A stretch of DNA of 34,229 nt, from the NCBI RefSeq assembly GCF_943193175.1, contig NZ_CALPDF010000047.1, forward strand, positions 1 to 34,229, given 5' to 3'. A model generated the notes under the pieces. It ran no database searches and was not told where the DNA came from. It saw only the letters and a program-made list of their open reading frames with translations. This document shows, piece after piece, positions 14,283 to 22,434 of this stretch (within the stretch, counting starts at the first letter, position 1; the number at the start of each line of letters is the position of its first letter). The position numbers and the translations under genes are program-made. Source of the DNA: Neobacillus muris (GTDB taxonomy: Bacteria; Bacillota; Bacilli; Bacillales; Cytobacillaceae).

Positions 14283-14936
14283 TTGAAAGACTGGCTGATG
14301 GAACATAAGGTTTATGTGATTATTTTTCTTTTTATTGCCGCTATCGGCGGATATTATTTTGTACAGCAAGAAAATCAGGAGACGATAGCGAGTCCCCCAA
14401 GTTCTATTGAAAATATGAAAGAAAAGGAGGAAGTATCTGAGGAAGCGGTTAAAAAACAGGAGGAGACGGTGCAGCAGCCTGAATGGTTGATGGTTGATGT
14501 TAAGGGGCAGATCAATCAGCCTGGTGTCTATACAGCTAAAGCTGGCGACCGTGTCATGGATGTGATTAACCTTGCTGGGGGATTTACCGAGCTTGCCGAT
14601 CAAAGCCAGGTCAACTTGGCACAGCATGTCCAGGATGAGATGGTTATTTATATTCCCGCAATGGGCGAGGCGGGGACTGGTGCAGCCGTTGCTGCGGCAT
14701 CAGGAGGGGGCACTGCAGCTGGAGGAGAATCACAAAACAAAGGCAAGATTAATATAAACAAAGCTGACGCAAGTGAATTAGAAAATCTCCCGGGGATTGG
14801 CCCCTCAAAAGCAGCGGCCATCATCGAATATCGTGAAACAAGCGGTCCCTTTAACACTCCTGAGGATTTAAAAAATATCAGCGGGATAGGAGACAAAACC
14901 TTTGAAAAGTTAAAAGATCTGGTAGCGGTTCAATAA
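14283..14936 (+). CDS. comEA: Competence DNA receptor ComEA
   Basis: Membrane-anchored double-stranded DNA receptor for transformation. A 217-residue protein with an N-terminal membrane helix (about 9-27, YVIIFLFIAAIGGYYF), a charged linker, an SLBB-type domain (about 70-125, VDVKGQINQPGVYTAKAGDR) and C-terminal helix-hairpin-helix DNA-binding motifs (about 155-217, LENLPGIGPSKAAAIIEYR, ISGIGDKTFEKL). A Gly/Ala-rich linker joins the last two. The TTG start is chosen because AAAGGA (14268-14273) lies nine bases before it. It heads comEA-comEB-comEC. No well-placed ComK site was found. Confidence 0.95.
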   Translation: MKDWLMEHKVYVIIFLFIAAIGGYYFVQQENQETIASPPSSIENMKEKEEVSEEAVKKQEETVQQPEWLMVDVKGQINQPGVYTAKAGDRVMDVINLAGGFTELADQSQVNLAQHVQDEMVIYIPAMGEAGTGAAVAAASGGGTAAGGESQNKGKININKADASELENLPGIGPSKAAAIIEYRETSGPFNTPEDLKNISGIGDKTFEKLKDLVAVQ

Positions 14937-15005
14937 TTCTTTTCATTGACCTCATAGACAAGCAGGATTACACTTAAAAAAAAGTATAGGAGAGTGGAGA
15001 CGACT

Positions 15006-15467
15006 GTGACTCGAATTTCATGGGATCAATATTTTATGGCACAAAGCCATTTGCTGGCTTTAAGAAGCACTTGTACCCGCTTAACTGTGGGAGCGACCAT
15101 TGTTAGAGATAAGCGAATTATTGCCGGAGGCTATAATGGGTCCATTGCTGGTGGAGACCATTGTATCGATAAGGGCTGTTATGTGATCGACCATCATTGT
15201 GTACGGACGATTCATGCTGAAATGAATGCCTTGCTCCAGTGTGCCAAGTTTGGTGTTCCAACAGAAAACGCCGAAATTTATGTAACCCATTTTCCATGTC
15301 TGCAATGCTGTAAGGCCATTATTCAGGCAGGAATTAAGACGGTTTATTATGCTAAGGATTATAAAAATCATCCTTATGCCATCGAACTGTTTAACCAAGC
15401 GGATGTCAAGGTTGAAAAAGTAGAATTAATGGAGAAAGTCATTGACTTTAGAGAAATTCAAGCTTAA
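15006..15467 (+). CDS. comEB: ComE operon protein 2 / dCMP deaminase
   Basis: Zinc-dependent deoxycytidylate deaminase family, converting dCMP to dUMP; not needed for DNA uptake in B. subtilis. Zinc and catalytic residues appear as H70-A-E72 (HAEMNALLQ) and C98-x2-C101 (PCLQCC). The GTG at 15006 gives VTRISWDQYFMAQ, aligning with B. subtilis MNRISWNQYFMAQ, with GTGGAG six bases before it; a GTG at 14994 lies one base after AGGAG and is unlikely. At 153 residues it lacks about 36 residues found at the C-terminus of the 189-residue B. subtilis protein, but all catalytic residues are present. Confidence 0.94.
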   Translation: MTRISWDQYFMAQSHLLALRSTCTRLTVGATIVRDKRIIAGGYNGSIAGGDHCIDKGCYVIDHHCVRTIHAEMNALLQCAKFGVPTENAEIYVTHFPCLQCCKAIIQAGIKTVYYAKDYKNHPYAIELFNQADVKVEKVELMEKVIDFREIQA

Positions 15468-15479
15468 ATGGTTCTGGGG

Positions 15480-15499
15480 GCGCCGGTCCTTGCCGGCGC
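15480..15499 (+). repeat. GC-rich hairpin between comEB and comEC
   Basis: GCGCCGG at 15480-15486 pairs perfectly with CCGGCGC at 15493-15499. It is followed by TGCTTTACTT, a poor U-tract. It may attenuate or stabilise the comE mRNA rather than terminate it. Confidence 0.5.
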
Positions 15500-15532
15500 T
15501 GCTTTACTTAAATCTCAAATGGAGATAAACCA

Positions 15533-17845
15533 ATGAATGGAAAATATATTTATTTTGCGGCCGCTGGACTTTTAGGTGTATTATGTACTCTAATTCAGTT
15601 TATTCCTTTTCTCTTGTTATTAGTATGTTATTTATTTTGCTTATTTAAATACAAACGGTGGAAGATACAGCAGTTAATTCTCCTCTCTGCCCTGATTCTC
15701 ATCTTCATGGGAAGCGGACATATGGCCGACAGAAAAAATCATTCGGTTATTCCTGATTCCACATCCACATTTGTCCTCGAATATATCCAAGCCCCGCAAA
15801 TTGACGGCGACCTTTTGCAAGTTCAGGCGAGAGAACTCCGCTATAATGAAAAAGTGCTTGTCCGGTATAAAATCCAATCTAAACAAGAACAAGACAGCCT
15901 AAGAGGCCAGTCATTTTATATGGTGAAATGCCAGGTATCAGGAATGATGGAAAAACCAAGTATAGCCAAAAATCCCAATAGTTTCAACTACCAGAAATAT
16001 TTGGCTTCCAAAGAAATCTTTTGGATCATCGAATTGAATGACACTCCTTTCCATTCTTGTACCCATGTAAGGCTAACCCCGCTCACAATGCTAAAACAAT
16101 TCCGCTACAATGGCATCCGTTATCTTGAAACTCATTTTCCAAACGAAATCGCCTCGCTCTCGTCGGCTCTCATATACGGCGACCGCAGTTTATTCGACCC
16201 TGAAGTCATTGATAATTATCAAGTGACAGGTCTTGTCCATTTGCTGGCCATTTCTGGACTTCATGTTTCCCTGCTTACAGGCGCTATGTTTTTTATAGGG
16301 ATTCGGTTCGGATTGACAAGACAGTTCATGATGAATTTCCTTCTAATGGTTCTTCCGATCTATTCAGTTATCACTGGTGCATCCCCTTCGGTCAACCGCT
16401 CTGTACTTATGATTTGCTTGGTCATTTTGGCGGGAAAATCGAAACAAAAACTAACCACACTGGATGCCATCAGCCTGGCATTTATGATGTATTTGTTTAT
16501 TCAGCCTTTAATCATTTTCGATATTGGTTTTCAATTGTCCTTCTTGGTCAGTTTTGCCATCATTTTATCTGCACAGCAAATCCTGAGGGCTGGCCAAGAC
16601 AATGGATTGCAAATGATAAAAGTTTCGTTTGTTTCCCAATTGTCCGCATTGCCATGCCTGCTTTATCATTTTTTTGAAATGCCGCTCATTGGGATTTTAA
16701 CTAATTTGATTTATATTCCTCTGTTTTCCTTCATTTATCTGCCAATTAGTTATCTGCTTTTGATCATTCAAATCGTTTTTGGAAAAACTCCTGAATGGTT
16801 TACTCGAATGTTTATCCAGTTGATTCATGCAGCAGACGATTTGCTGCAATTTTTAGGGAATGTCTCCATAGCAGCATTTACTCCGGGAAGGCCGCCTCTA
16901 ATTCTCCTGATTGTTTATATTGCTTTAATCACGGCGATTTTTTATCATTGGGAAAAGAATAGGAATAAAAAACGCCTCATTCTCATGTTGTGCATCCTGT
17001 TTACCTTCCAATTTAGCTGCAATTGGTTAAATGTCTATGGTGAGATAACGTTGATTGATGTAGGGCAGGGAGACAGCATATTGATCCATTTGCCGCATGG
17101 AAGAGGAGACTATCTGATTGATACAGGAGGCACGATTACGTATGGAGGAGAGGAATGGAAACAGAAACGAAAACCGTTTGAAGTGGGCAGGGATCTGGTG
17201 GTGCCATTATTAAAAAGCAAAGGAATCACGACGATAGATAAACTGATTTTAACGCATGGAGATATGGACCATATCGGTGGGGCACTTTCTGTCATAAAAG
17301 AACTTCATGTAAAAGAAATATTAATGCCTGCTGTAGCGCAATCTTCTGAAACAGAACTCGCCATTATAAGGGAGGCGGAGAAACGAAAGATCCCTGTAAT
17401 CAGGGTCTCAGAGGGAAACCATTGGACAAGCGGTTCGGCCGCATTCACAATTTTGTGGCCAGAAGAAAATTTTAACGGGGATGAAAATAGCGGTTCGATT
17501 GCGATTTTTGCTCAAGTTGGCGGGCTCGATTGGTTTACTGCTGGCGATCTCGACCAAGAAGGGGAGAAAAGGATCCTTCAAAAATATCCCCGCATCGATG
17601 TGGACGTTTTAAAAGCAGGACATCACGGCAGCAAAACATCGAGCTCTGATGAGTTTATTAAAAGAATTACACCGGCAATCGCTCTTATTTCAGCCGGAGA
17701 AGACAATCGATACGGCCATCCGCATCAGGAGGTTATTGACAGATTAACGGAAGCGGGAACGACGATCTACCGCACCGACCAGCAGGGTGCTGTTACCTAT
17801 CGTTTTTATCGGAGCTCAGGAACCTTTTTGCCATATTTGCCATAG
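15533..17845 (+). CDS. comEC: DNA internalization protein ComEC/Rec2
   Basis: Polytopic membrane channel carrying single-stranded DNA into the cytosol during transformation. In these 770 residues the order is: N-terminal membrane segments, a DUF4131-like outer domain (about 60-185), the Competence domain with LLAISGLHVSLLTG and ASPSVNRSVLM and multiple helices (about 210-480), and a metallo-beta-lactamase-like domain (about 505-760) with DVGQGDSILIHLP, THGDMDHIGG and AGHHGSKTSSS, proposed to degrade the non-transported strand. The gene is intact. GGAG lies before the ATG; 65 bases with a GC-rich hairpin separate it from comEB. Confidence 0.95.
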   Translation: MNGKYIYFAAAGLLGVLCTLIQFIPFLLLLVCYLFCLFKYKRWKIQQLILLSALILIFMGSGHMADRKNHSVIPDSTSTFVLEYIQAPQIDGDLLQVQARELRYNEKVLVRYKIQSKQEQDSLRGQSFYMVKCQVSGMMEKPSIAKNPNSFNYQKYLASKEIFWIIELNDTPFHSCTHVRLTPLTMLKQFRYNGIRYLETHFPNEIASLSSALIYGDRSLFDPEVIDNYQVTGLVHLLAISGLHVSLLTGAMFFIGIRFGLTRQFMMNFLLMVLPIYSVITGASPSVNRSVLMICLVILAGKSKQKLTTLDAISLAFMMYLFIQPLIIFDIGFQLSFLVSFAIILSAQQILRAGQDNGLQMIKVSFVSQLSALPCLLYHFFEMPLIGILTNLIYIPLFSFIYLPISYLLLIIQIVFGKTPEWFTRMFIQLIHAADDLLQFLGNVSIAAFTPGRPPLILLIVYIALITAIFYHWEKNRNKKRLILMLCILFTFQFSCNWLNVYGEITLIDVGQGDSILIHLPHGRGDYLIDTGGTITYGGEEWKQKRKPFEVGRDLVVPLLKSKGITTIDKLILTHGDMDHIGGALSVIKELHVKEILMPAVAQSSETELAIIREAEKRKIPVIRVSEGNHWTSGSAAFTILWPEENFNGDENSGSIAIFAQVGGLDWFTAGDLDQEGEKRILQKYPRIDVDVLKAGHHGSKTSSSDEFIKRITPAIALISAGEDNRYGHPHQEVIDRLTEAGTTIYRTDQQGAVTYRFYRSSGTFLPYLP

Positions 17846-17861
17846 GATAAAGCAGAAATAT

Positions 17862-17896
17862 AAAAAAGACTGCTCTCACAATCGGCAGTCTCTTTT
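17862..17896. terminator. Bidirectional terminator between comEC and yqzM
   Basis: AAAAAGACTGC pairs with GCAGTCT around an 11-base loop, with TCTTTT on the right and six A on the left, so both convergent genes can use it. Confidence 0.8.
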
Positions 17897-17917
17897 GTAT
17901 CACTATGTAACTTGTAT

Positions 17918-18052
17918 TTAAGAACCAATTAACTTGATGACAGTTGCAATAATAAACATGGTTGCAAAAAATCCAAATGACACGATAAATCCAACCCCAG
18001 AATCAATTGCGTCGTTACGTTTGCTTTGCACATTTTTTTCAAATTCGTTCAC
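17918..18052 (-). CDS. yqzM: YqzM family small membrane protein
   Basis: A 44-residue protein starting MNEFEKNVQSKRNDAIDSG and then one hydrophobic helix (about 20-42, VGFIVSFGFFATMFIIATVI) ending KLIGS. As far as I recall it is identical or almost identical to B. subtilis YqzM, which also lies between comEC and yqeN (holA). The GTG start follows GGGGGGA on the minus strand. Function is unknown. Such strong conservation of a tiny membrane protein suggests a defined role, perhaps as a subunit of a membrane complex (inference). Confidence 0.92.
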   Translation of the reverse strand: MNEFEKNVQSKRNDAIDSGVGFIVSFGFFATMFIIATVIKLIGS

Positions 18053-18172
18053 AGTCTGTCCCCCCTATATCATTTATAGTATAAAATATTCAGCAAAAAA
18101 AATCCAGTTTGTGTTCACATAGGCTTTCCTATCCTGTCAAGTGTTGTCAAAATAGTTTGTATTGCTTGGGGC

Positions 18173-18178
18173 TATAAT
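18173..18178 (+). promoter_or_regulatory. Possible -10 element of a leader RNA before holA
   Basis: TATAAT at 18173-18178 has no -35 at the standard distance; TTGTCA at 18144-18149 is 23 bases away. It would start transcription near 18185, just ahead of the structured stretch before holA. Confidence 0.35.
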
Positions 18179-18184
18179 AACTGT

Positions 18185-18289
18185 ACCCAAGGAATCCCGC
18201 CAGCGATGGCAGTTTATTGCTGCTGTTACTGGCGTTCACATAGATCGGGAATTGGCGCTAAAGCAGACAAAAGCTGTCAATTCCCTTTT
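18185..18289 (+). ncRNA. Candidate structured leader or small RNA upstream of holA
   Basis: This 306-base gene-free region contains nested inverted repeats. CGCCAG (18198-18203) pairs with CTGGCG (18229-18234). GGGAATTG (18247-18254) pairs with CAATTCCC (18278-18285), followed by TTTTA, which looks like a terminator with a short U-tract. TCCCG (18195-18199) can instead pair with CGGGA (18246-18250), which would break the terminator stem. No frame with a ribosome binding site lies inside. It may be an attenuated holA leader or a free RNA of about 105 bases. I do not recognise a known riboswitch or T-box signature. Confidence 0.4.
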
Positions 18290-18358
18290 ACTACTTGTCA
18301 AATTGTCCAAGCTTCATTACGATAAGATAGAGTGAAATGAAGGGGAGCGCTGGACAAA

Positions 18359-19372
18359 ATGGCAATTGAATTATGGAAAAAAATTAAACGGGAAGAATTG
18401 GCTCCTATTTATTTATTATACGGAACAGAAGCATATTTAATCCATGAAACCAAACAGTTACTGCTTAATCAACTTTTATCGGAAGATGAGCGGGATTTTA
18501 ACTTTTCTGCCTATGATTTGGAAGAAACGCCTGTTGAGCTTGCCATTGAGGATGCTGAAACGTTTCCCTTTTTTGGGGACAGGAAGGTTATCTTTTTACA
18601 TAACCCAGTTTTCTTGACTGCTGAGAAAACAAAGGGAAAAGCGGAACATAATTTATCAAGATTGGAAGCTTATCTGAGTAAACCAGCACCGTTTACCGTC
18701 ATGGTGATATCCGCTCCATATGAGAAGCTGGATGAACGGAAAAAGCTTACAAAAGAATTGAAACGGCATGGAGAGGTTTTCGAGGCGAAAAAATTATCAG
18801 AGCCTGAGTTAAAGAATTGGATACAGGATGCTGCGAAAGCAAGGGGAAAGGTTTTTGAACCAGATGCGATTGAACAGCTGCTCGCACTTGTGGGGACCAA
18901 TATGTTTTTAATAGCAAGTGAAGTGGAAAAGCTTTCGTTATATGCTGCTGAAGAAACAAAGATTGATCGGAGTCTAGTGGAAAAATTGGCGGCCAGGTCG
19001 CTGGAACAAAATATTTTCACTTTGATTGAAAAAGTGGTTCAGCGCAAGCTCGATGAAGCCTTGCGGATTTATTATGATTTATTAAAGCAAAATGAAGAGT
19101 CAATCAAAATATTGGCACTGCTTGCGGGACAGTTCAGGCTGATTTATCAAGTAAAGGAACTATCAAGACGAGGCTATGGACAGCAGCAAATAGCAGGGCT
19201 TATAAAAACGCATCCTTTTCGTGTCAAGCTTGCGCTTGGACAGGCAGGCAGGTTTACGGATGAAGAACTGGCTAATTTAATGGATTTATTGGCAGAAGCG
19301 GATTATCAAATGAAGACCGGAGGAGCCAATAAGTCTTTGTTGATTGAAATGTTGTTATTCAAGCTGCAGTAA
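18359..19372 (+). CDS. holA: DNA polymerase III subunit delta
   Basis: Delta subunit of the clamp loader (YqeN), which opens the beta clamp during replication. The 337-residue protein has the family N-terminus (IYLLYGTEAYLIHETKQ), an AAA+-like fold without a working Walker A, and C-terminal collar-type segments (LALLAGQFRLIYQVKELSRRG, LIEMLLFKLQ). The ATG at 18359 has AAGGGGAG (18340-18347) about 11 bases upstream, rather distant. It is preceded by a structured noncoding stretch and is convergent with rpsT. Confidence 0.95.
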   Translation: MAIELWKKIKREELAPIYLLYGTEAYLIHETKQLLLNQLLSEDERDFNFSAYDLEETPVELAIEDAETFPFFGDRKVIFLHNPVFLTAEKTKGKAEHNLSRLEAYLSKPAPFTVMVISAPYEKLDERKKLTKELKRHGEVFEAKKLSEPELKNWIQDAAKARGKVFEPDAIEQLLALVGTNMFLIASEVEKLSLYAAEETKIDRSLVEKLAARSLEQNIFTLIEKVVQRKLDEALRIYYDLLKQNEESIKILALLAGQFRLIYQVKELSRRGYGQQQIAGLIKTHPFRVKLALGQAGRFTDEELANLMDLLAEADYQMKTGGANKSLLIEMLLFKLQ

Positions 19373-19433
19373 AGAAAACTCGTCGATTGGAGAACCTTTA
19401 GGCTGTGACAGAGGGCTGGCTGCACTTATTCCG

Positions 19434-19460
19434 GATCGGAAAGTTTAATGCTTTCCGATC
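19434..19460. repeat. Perfect inverted repeat after holA
   Basis: GATCGGAAAG at 19434-19443 and CTTTCCGATC at 19451-19460 form a ten-pair hairpin with a seven-base loop. Neither side has a T-tract, so it is not a standard terminator; it may protect the holA mRNA end. Confidence 0.6.
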
Positions 19461-19466
19461 GGCAAA

Positions 19467-19501
19467 TAAAAAAACGATTCCTGTTAAGGAATCGTTTTTT
19501 T
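19467..19501. terminator. Bidirectional terminator between holA and rpsT
   Basis: AAAACGATTCC pairs with GGAATCGTTTT around a six-base loop. Seven A on the left and seven T on the right make it strong in both directions. Confidence 0.92.
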
Positions 19502-19520
19502 ATGATTTCAAGCTCTATTA

Positions 19521-19781
19521 TTATAGGCTGTTTACTTTTTTAGTTAGGCGGGCTTTTTGGCGTGCAGCCGCATTTTTGTGGATAAGACCTTTTGCAGCAG
19601 CTTTGTCCAATTTGCTTGCAGCAGCAACTAAAGCTTCTTTAGCAGCAGCAGCATCGTTAACTGTAACAGCAGCTTCTACTTTTTTCACTGCAGTACGCAT
19701 TGCAGATTTCGCCATTGTATTTTGAGCATTACGAGCTTCGCTTGTTTTTACACGCTTAATAGCAGATTTAATGTTAGGCAT
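19521..19781 (-). CDS. rpsT: 30S ribosomal protein S20
   Basis: Binds 16S rRNA in the 30S subunit body. The 86-residue protein is rich in Ala and Lys and begins MPNIKSAIKRVKTSEARNAQ, the S20 signature. The ATG at 19781 is selected because AGGAGGTGAAAGTA immediately precedes it; a GTG three codons upstream would lie within that site. It is a single-gene transcript with its own promoter (19839-19867) and terminator. The codon choice is strongly biased (runs of GCA/GCT), fitting high expression. Confidence 0.97.
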   Translation of the reverse strand: MPNIKSAIKRVKTSEARNAQNTMAKSAMRTAVKKVEAAVTVNDAAAAKEALVAAASKLDKAAAKGLIHKNAAARQKARLTKKVNSL

Positions 19782-19838
19782 TACTTTCACCTCCTACAAA
19801 GAATCGAGACTATATGAACTCGACTGTACATTCATTAC

Positions 19839-19867
19839 ATCATACGCAACAAATGATATTTTATCAA
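19839..19867 (-). promoter_or_regulatory. Sigma-A promoter of rpsT
   Basis: On the minus strand TTGATA (19867-19862) and TATGAT (19844-19839) are 17 bases apart. The start near 19832 gives a 50-base leader that holds a small TCGAG/CTCGA hairpin before the ribosome binding site. Confidence 0.75.
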
Positions 19868-19907
19868 ACAGGGAACTAGATTGCAATGGAATTCATCATT
19901 TTCACCT

Positions 19908-19937
19908 GCATGTTTTTTTAGATTCAGGGCAAAAATA
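19908..19937 (+). promoter_or_regulatory. Forespore (sigma-F/sigma-G) promoter of gpr
   Basis: GCATG at 19908-19912, 15 bases, then GGCAAAAATA at 19928-19937, which matches the forespore -10 pattern GGnnAnAnTn. It lies about 44 bases before the gpr start, as expected for a forespore gene. Confidence 0.65.
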
Positions 19938-19980
19938 GGAAATAGTTTCTCATGTTAGGAAAATTTTAGGGGGGTTCATC

Positions 19981-21099
19981 ATGAAGGAATCCATTGACTT
20001 GAGCCAATACTCAGTCAGAACCGATTTAGCTATTGAAGCAAGTGAGATGGTGTTGGCAAAGCAATCGGTTGAACAAGGGCAAAATCTTTCGCAAATTGAA
20101 GGAGTCATTATTAAAGAAAAGGATGTTGACGATATAAAAATATCGTTAGTGGAAGTGACCAAACAGGGAGAGGAGCAATTAGGAAAAAAAGCGGGGCGGT
20201 ATTTGACCCTCGAGGTTCAAGGAATCCGCGAACAGAATACCGAGACCCAGCAAAAGGTGGAAGAAATTTTCGCGCACGAATTCGCGCATTTTTTAGAAAG
20301 CGCAGGAGTGAAGAAAACCGACTCTTGTCTAGTTGTAGGTTTGGGAAACTGGAATGTGACGCCGGATGCTTTGGGCCCGATGGTTTGTGAAAACCTGCTC
20401 ATTACACGGCACCTGTTTCAGCTGCAGCCAGAAAACGTAGAAGACGGCTATCGTCCAGTAAGTGCACTGGCACCTGGTGTCATGGGACTGACAGGTATTG
20501 AGACGAGTGATATTATTTTTGGAATTGTTGAGAAAACTAAGCCGGATTTTGTCATTGCCATTGATGCCTTAGCATCACGTTCAATCCAGCGGGTAAATTC
20601 AACGATTCAAATTTCTGATACGGGCATCCATCCGGGATCAGGTGTTGGGAATAAACGGAAGGAATTAAGCAAAGAGACTTTAGGTGTGCCAGTCATTGCC
20701 ATTGGTGTCCCTACTGTTGTAGATGCCGTTTCCATTACCAGCGATACGATTGATTTTATCCTCAAACATTTTGGCAGAGAAATGCGGGAAGGCAGCCGCC
20801 CTTCTAGAGCGTTGGCGCCAGCAGGCTTGAGTTTTGGCGAGCGCAAGGTGCTGACGGATGAGGACTTGCCGGAGGAACAGCATCGAAAAACGTTTTTAGG
20901 AATGATCGGGACATTGCCTGAAGATGAAAAACGCAAATTGATCTATGAAGTTTTGTCCCCGCTTGGCCATAATTTGATGGTAACGCCAAAGGAAGTGGAT
21001 GTTTTTATTGAGGATATGGCCAACTTAATTGCCAATGGATTGAACGCCTCTCTTCACAGCTCTGTTAACCAGGATAATACAGGATATTATACAAGATAG
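19981..21099 (+). CDS. gpr: Germination protease (GPR) zymogen
   Basis: Forespore endoprotease that degrades small acid-soluble spore proteins at germination. The 372-residue protein is made as a zymogen: the N-terminal SVRTD/LAIEA (D15-L16) corresponds to the self-cleavage site after residue 15 in B. megaterium GPR. The active-site aspartates known from that enzyme map to D129 (NVTPDALGP) and D195 (VIAIDALASRS). AGGGGGG lies before the ATG. A forespore promoter precedes it and a terminator follows; spoIIP and yqxA come next on the same strand. Confidence 0.97.
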   Translation: MKESIDLSQYSVRTDLAIEASEMVLAKQSVEQGQNLSQIEGVIIKEKDVDDIKISLVEVTKQGEEQLGKKAGRYLTLEVQGIREQNTETQQKVEEIFAHEFAHFLESAGVKKTDSCLVVGLGNWNVTPDALGPMVCENLLITRHLFQLQPENVEDGYRPVSALAPGVMGLTGIETSDIIFGIVEKTKPDFVIAIDALASRSIQRVNSTIQISDTGIHPGSGVGNKRKELSKETLGVPVIAIGVPTVVDAVSITSDTIDFILKHFGREMREGSRPSRALAPAGLSFGERKVLTDEDLPEEQHRKTFLGMIGTLPEDEKRKLIYEVLSPLGHNLMVTPKEVDVFIEDMANLIANGLNASLHSSVNQDNTGYYTR

Positions 21100-21106
21100 T
21101 GTTGGA

Positions 21107-21153
21107 TAGGAATGATTTTGGAATTCTACTATTTCATCATCATTCCTATTTTT
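21107..21153 (+). terminator. Terminator of gpr
   Basis: TAGGAATGAT at 21107-21116 pairs perfectly with ATCATTCCTA at 21139-21148, followed by TTTTTC. Confidence 0.85.
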
Positions 21154-21171
21154 CGAGTATTGGTTCTATCA

Positions 21172-21211
21172 ATTCTAGTAATGGCATAAGAATTACTAGA
21201 ATCTTTTATTA
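21172..21211 (+). terminator. Second terminator-like hairpin just before spoIIP
   Basis: ATTCTAGTAAT at 21172-21182 pairs perfectly with ATTACTAGAAT at 21192-21202, followed by CTTTTATT. It ends about ten bases before the spoIIP ribosome binding site. It may limit read-through from gpr in the forespore or be part of the spoIIP leader. Confidence 0.55.
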
Positions 21212-21222
21212 GGGGTGGAACC

Positions 21223-22419
21223 ATGAAATCTAAGGCGTCCGGTACGTTTATTATGGTGCAGGGGACGAGTGTATTAAAAATGGCTGCAGCATTCTTTCTA
21301 TTTATCCTTTTGATCTTTTCGATAAGCGGGGCCTTAACTTCATTAAAACCGCAGTTTAAATTGACATCGTCTTCGGTTAATCAGGCGGCAGCCCATGTGA
21401 ATGGGGAACTGCTCTATCAATTAATGGGGTGGGAAAATCATCATTTTTTAAAGGTTAAGAGGGATGTTGCCGTACCAAAGTGGACCAATGTCATTTTTAG
21501 CCTTACCAGCAATATTGATTTAGACGACCCTCGCAGTTTATTAGGCAGAGAACTGCCGGGCTTTTATCAATTCGATGGACAGATTCTCGTAGCGGGAGAG
21601 GGTACGGATTATACGAATATGCCAATGGAATCCTCGCCGCCGGTTGAAATCATGAAGGCGGAGCGGGAAGCGGCATTGCAGAACTTAGAAGGAATCGAAA
21701 ATTCGGAGAACGCAGACCCGCAGCAATCACCCGGCCAGACAACAGGCAGCCGAAAAGTGGTGTATCTTTATTTTACTCATAACCGTGAATCGTATTTGCC
21801 CTATTTGCAAGGTGTCACGAACCCTGATTTAGCCTACCATTCGCAAATTAATGTCACCAAAATCGGGGACCACCTCAAAGCGGGCTTGGAACAAAAAGGA
21901 ATTGGAACAGAAATTGATAAAACGGATATTATGGGAAATTTAACGAAAAAGGGCTTAACGATGCCTAGTGCGTATAAGGAATCCGGCACTGTCGTCCAAG
22001 CAGCCATGACATCCAATCGGGATTTATCCTATCTTATTGATATTCATCGTGATTCGCAGCGAAAAGATAAAACTACTGTTACCATAAATGGGCAGCCCTA
22101 TGCGAAACTGGCCTTTATCATTGGGGGCAAAAATCCTAACTATGAAAAAAATGCAAAATTGGCTTATGACTTGAACCAGCTTCTTCAGGAAAAATATAAA
22201 GGTTTAAGCAGAGGCGTTTTTGTGAAAAATGAACCTGGAAGCAACAGCGTTTATAATCAAAACTTATCCGGAAATGCCATATTAATTGAATTTGGCGGAG
22301 TCGATAATACGTTTGAAGAGTTAAACCGCTCGGCGGATGCACTGGCTGATGTCTTCAGTGAATATTATTGGCAGGCAGAAAGTGTTAACGGCAATGTCAA
22401 TCAATCATCCAATCCATAA
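21223..22419 (+). CDS. spoIIP: Stage II sporulation protein P (SpoIIP)
   Basis: Peptidoglycan amidase/endopeptidase of the DMP engulfment complex (with SpoIID and SpoIIM), acting outside the mother-cell membrane. A 398-residue protein with an N-terminal membrane helix (about 18-39) and an extracellular catalytic domain: H186 (YFTHNRESY), H275 (LIDIHRDSQ) and E356 (ILIEFGGVDN), corresponding to the metal-binding and catalytic residues of B. subtilis SpoIIP. The start follows AGGGGTGG. It sits between gpr and yqxA, as in B. subtilis. Confidence 0.97.
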   Translation: MKSKASGTFIMVQGTSVLKMAAAFFLFILLIFSISGALTSLKPQFKLTSSSVNQAAAHVNGELLYQLMGWENHHFLKVKRDVAVPKWTNVIFSLTSNIDLDDPRSLLGRELPGFYQFDGQILVAGEGTDYTNMPMESSPPVEIMKAEREAALQNLEGIENSENADPQQSPGQTTGSRKVVYLYFTHNRESYLPYLQGVTNPDLAYHSQINVTKIGDHLKAGLEQKGIGTEIDKTDIMGNLTKKGLTMPSAYKESGTVVQAAMTSNRDLSYLIDIHRDSQRKDKTTVTINGQPYAKLAFIIGGKNPNYEKNAKLAYDLNQLLQEKYKGLSRGVFVKNEPGSNSVYNQNLSGNAILIEFGGVDNTFEELNRSADALADVFSEYYWQAESVNGNVNQSSNP

Positions 22420-22434
22420 AAGGGGGCATGAAGC

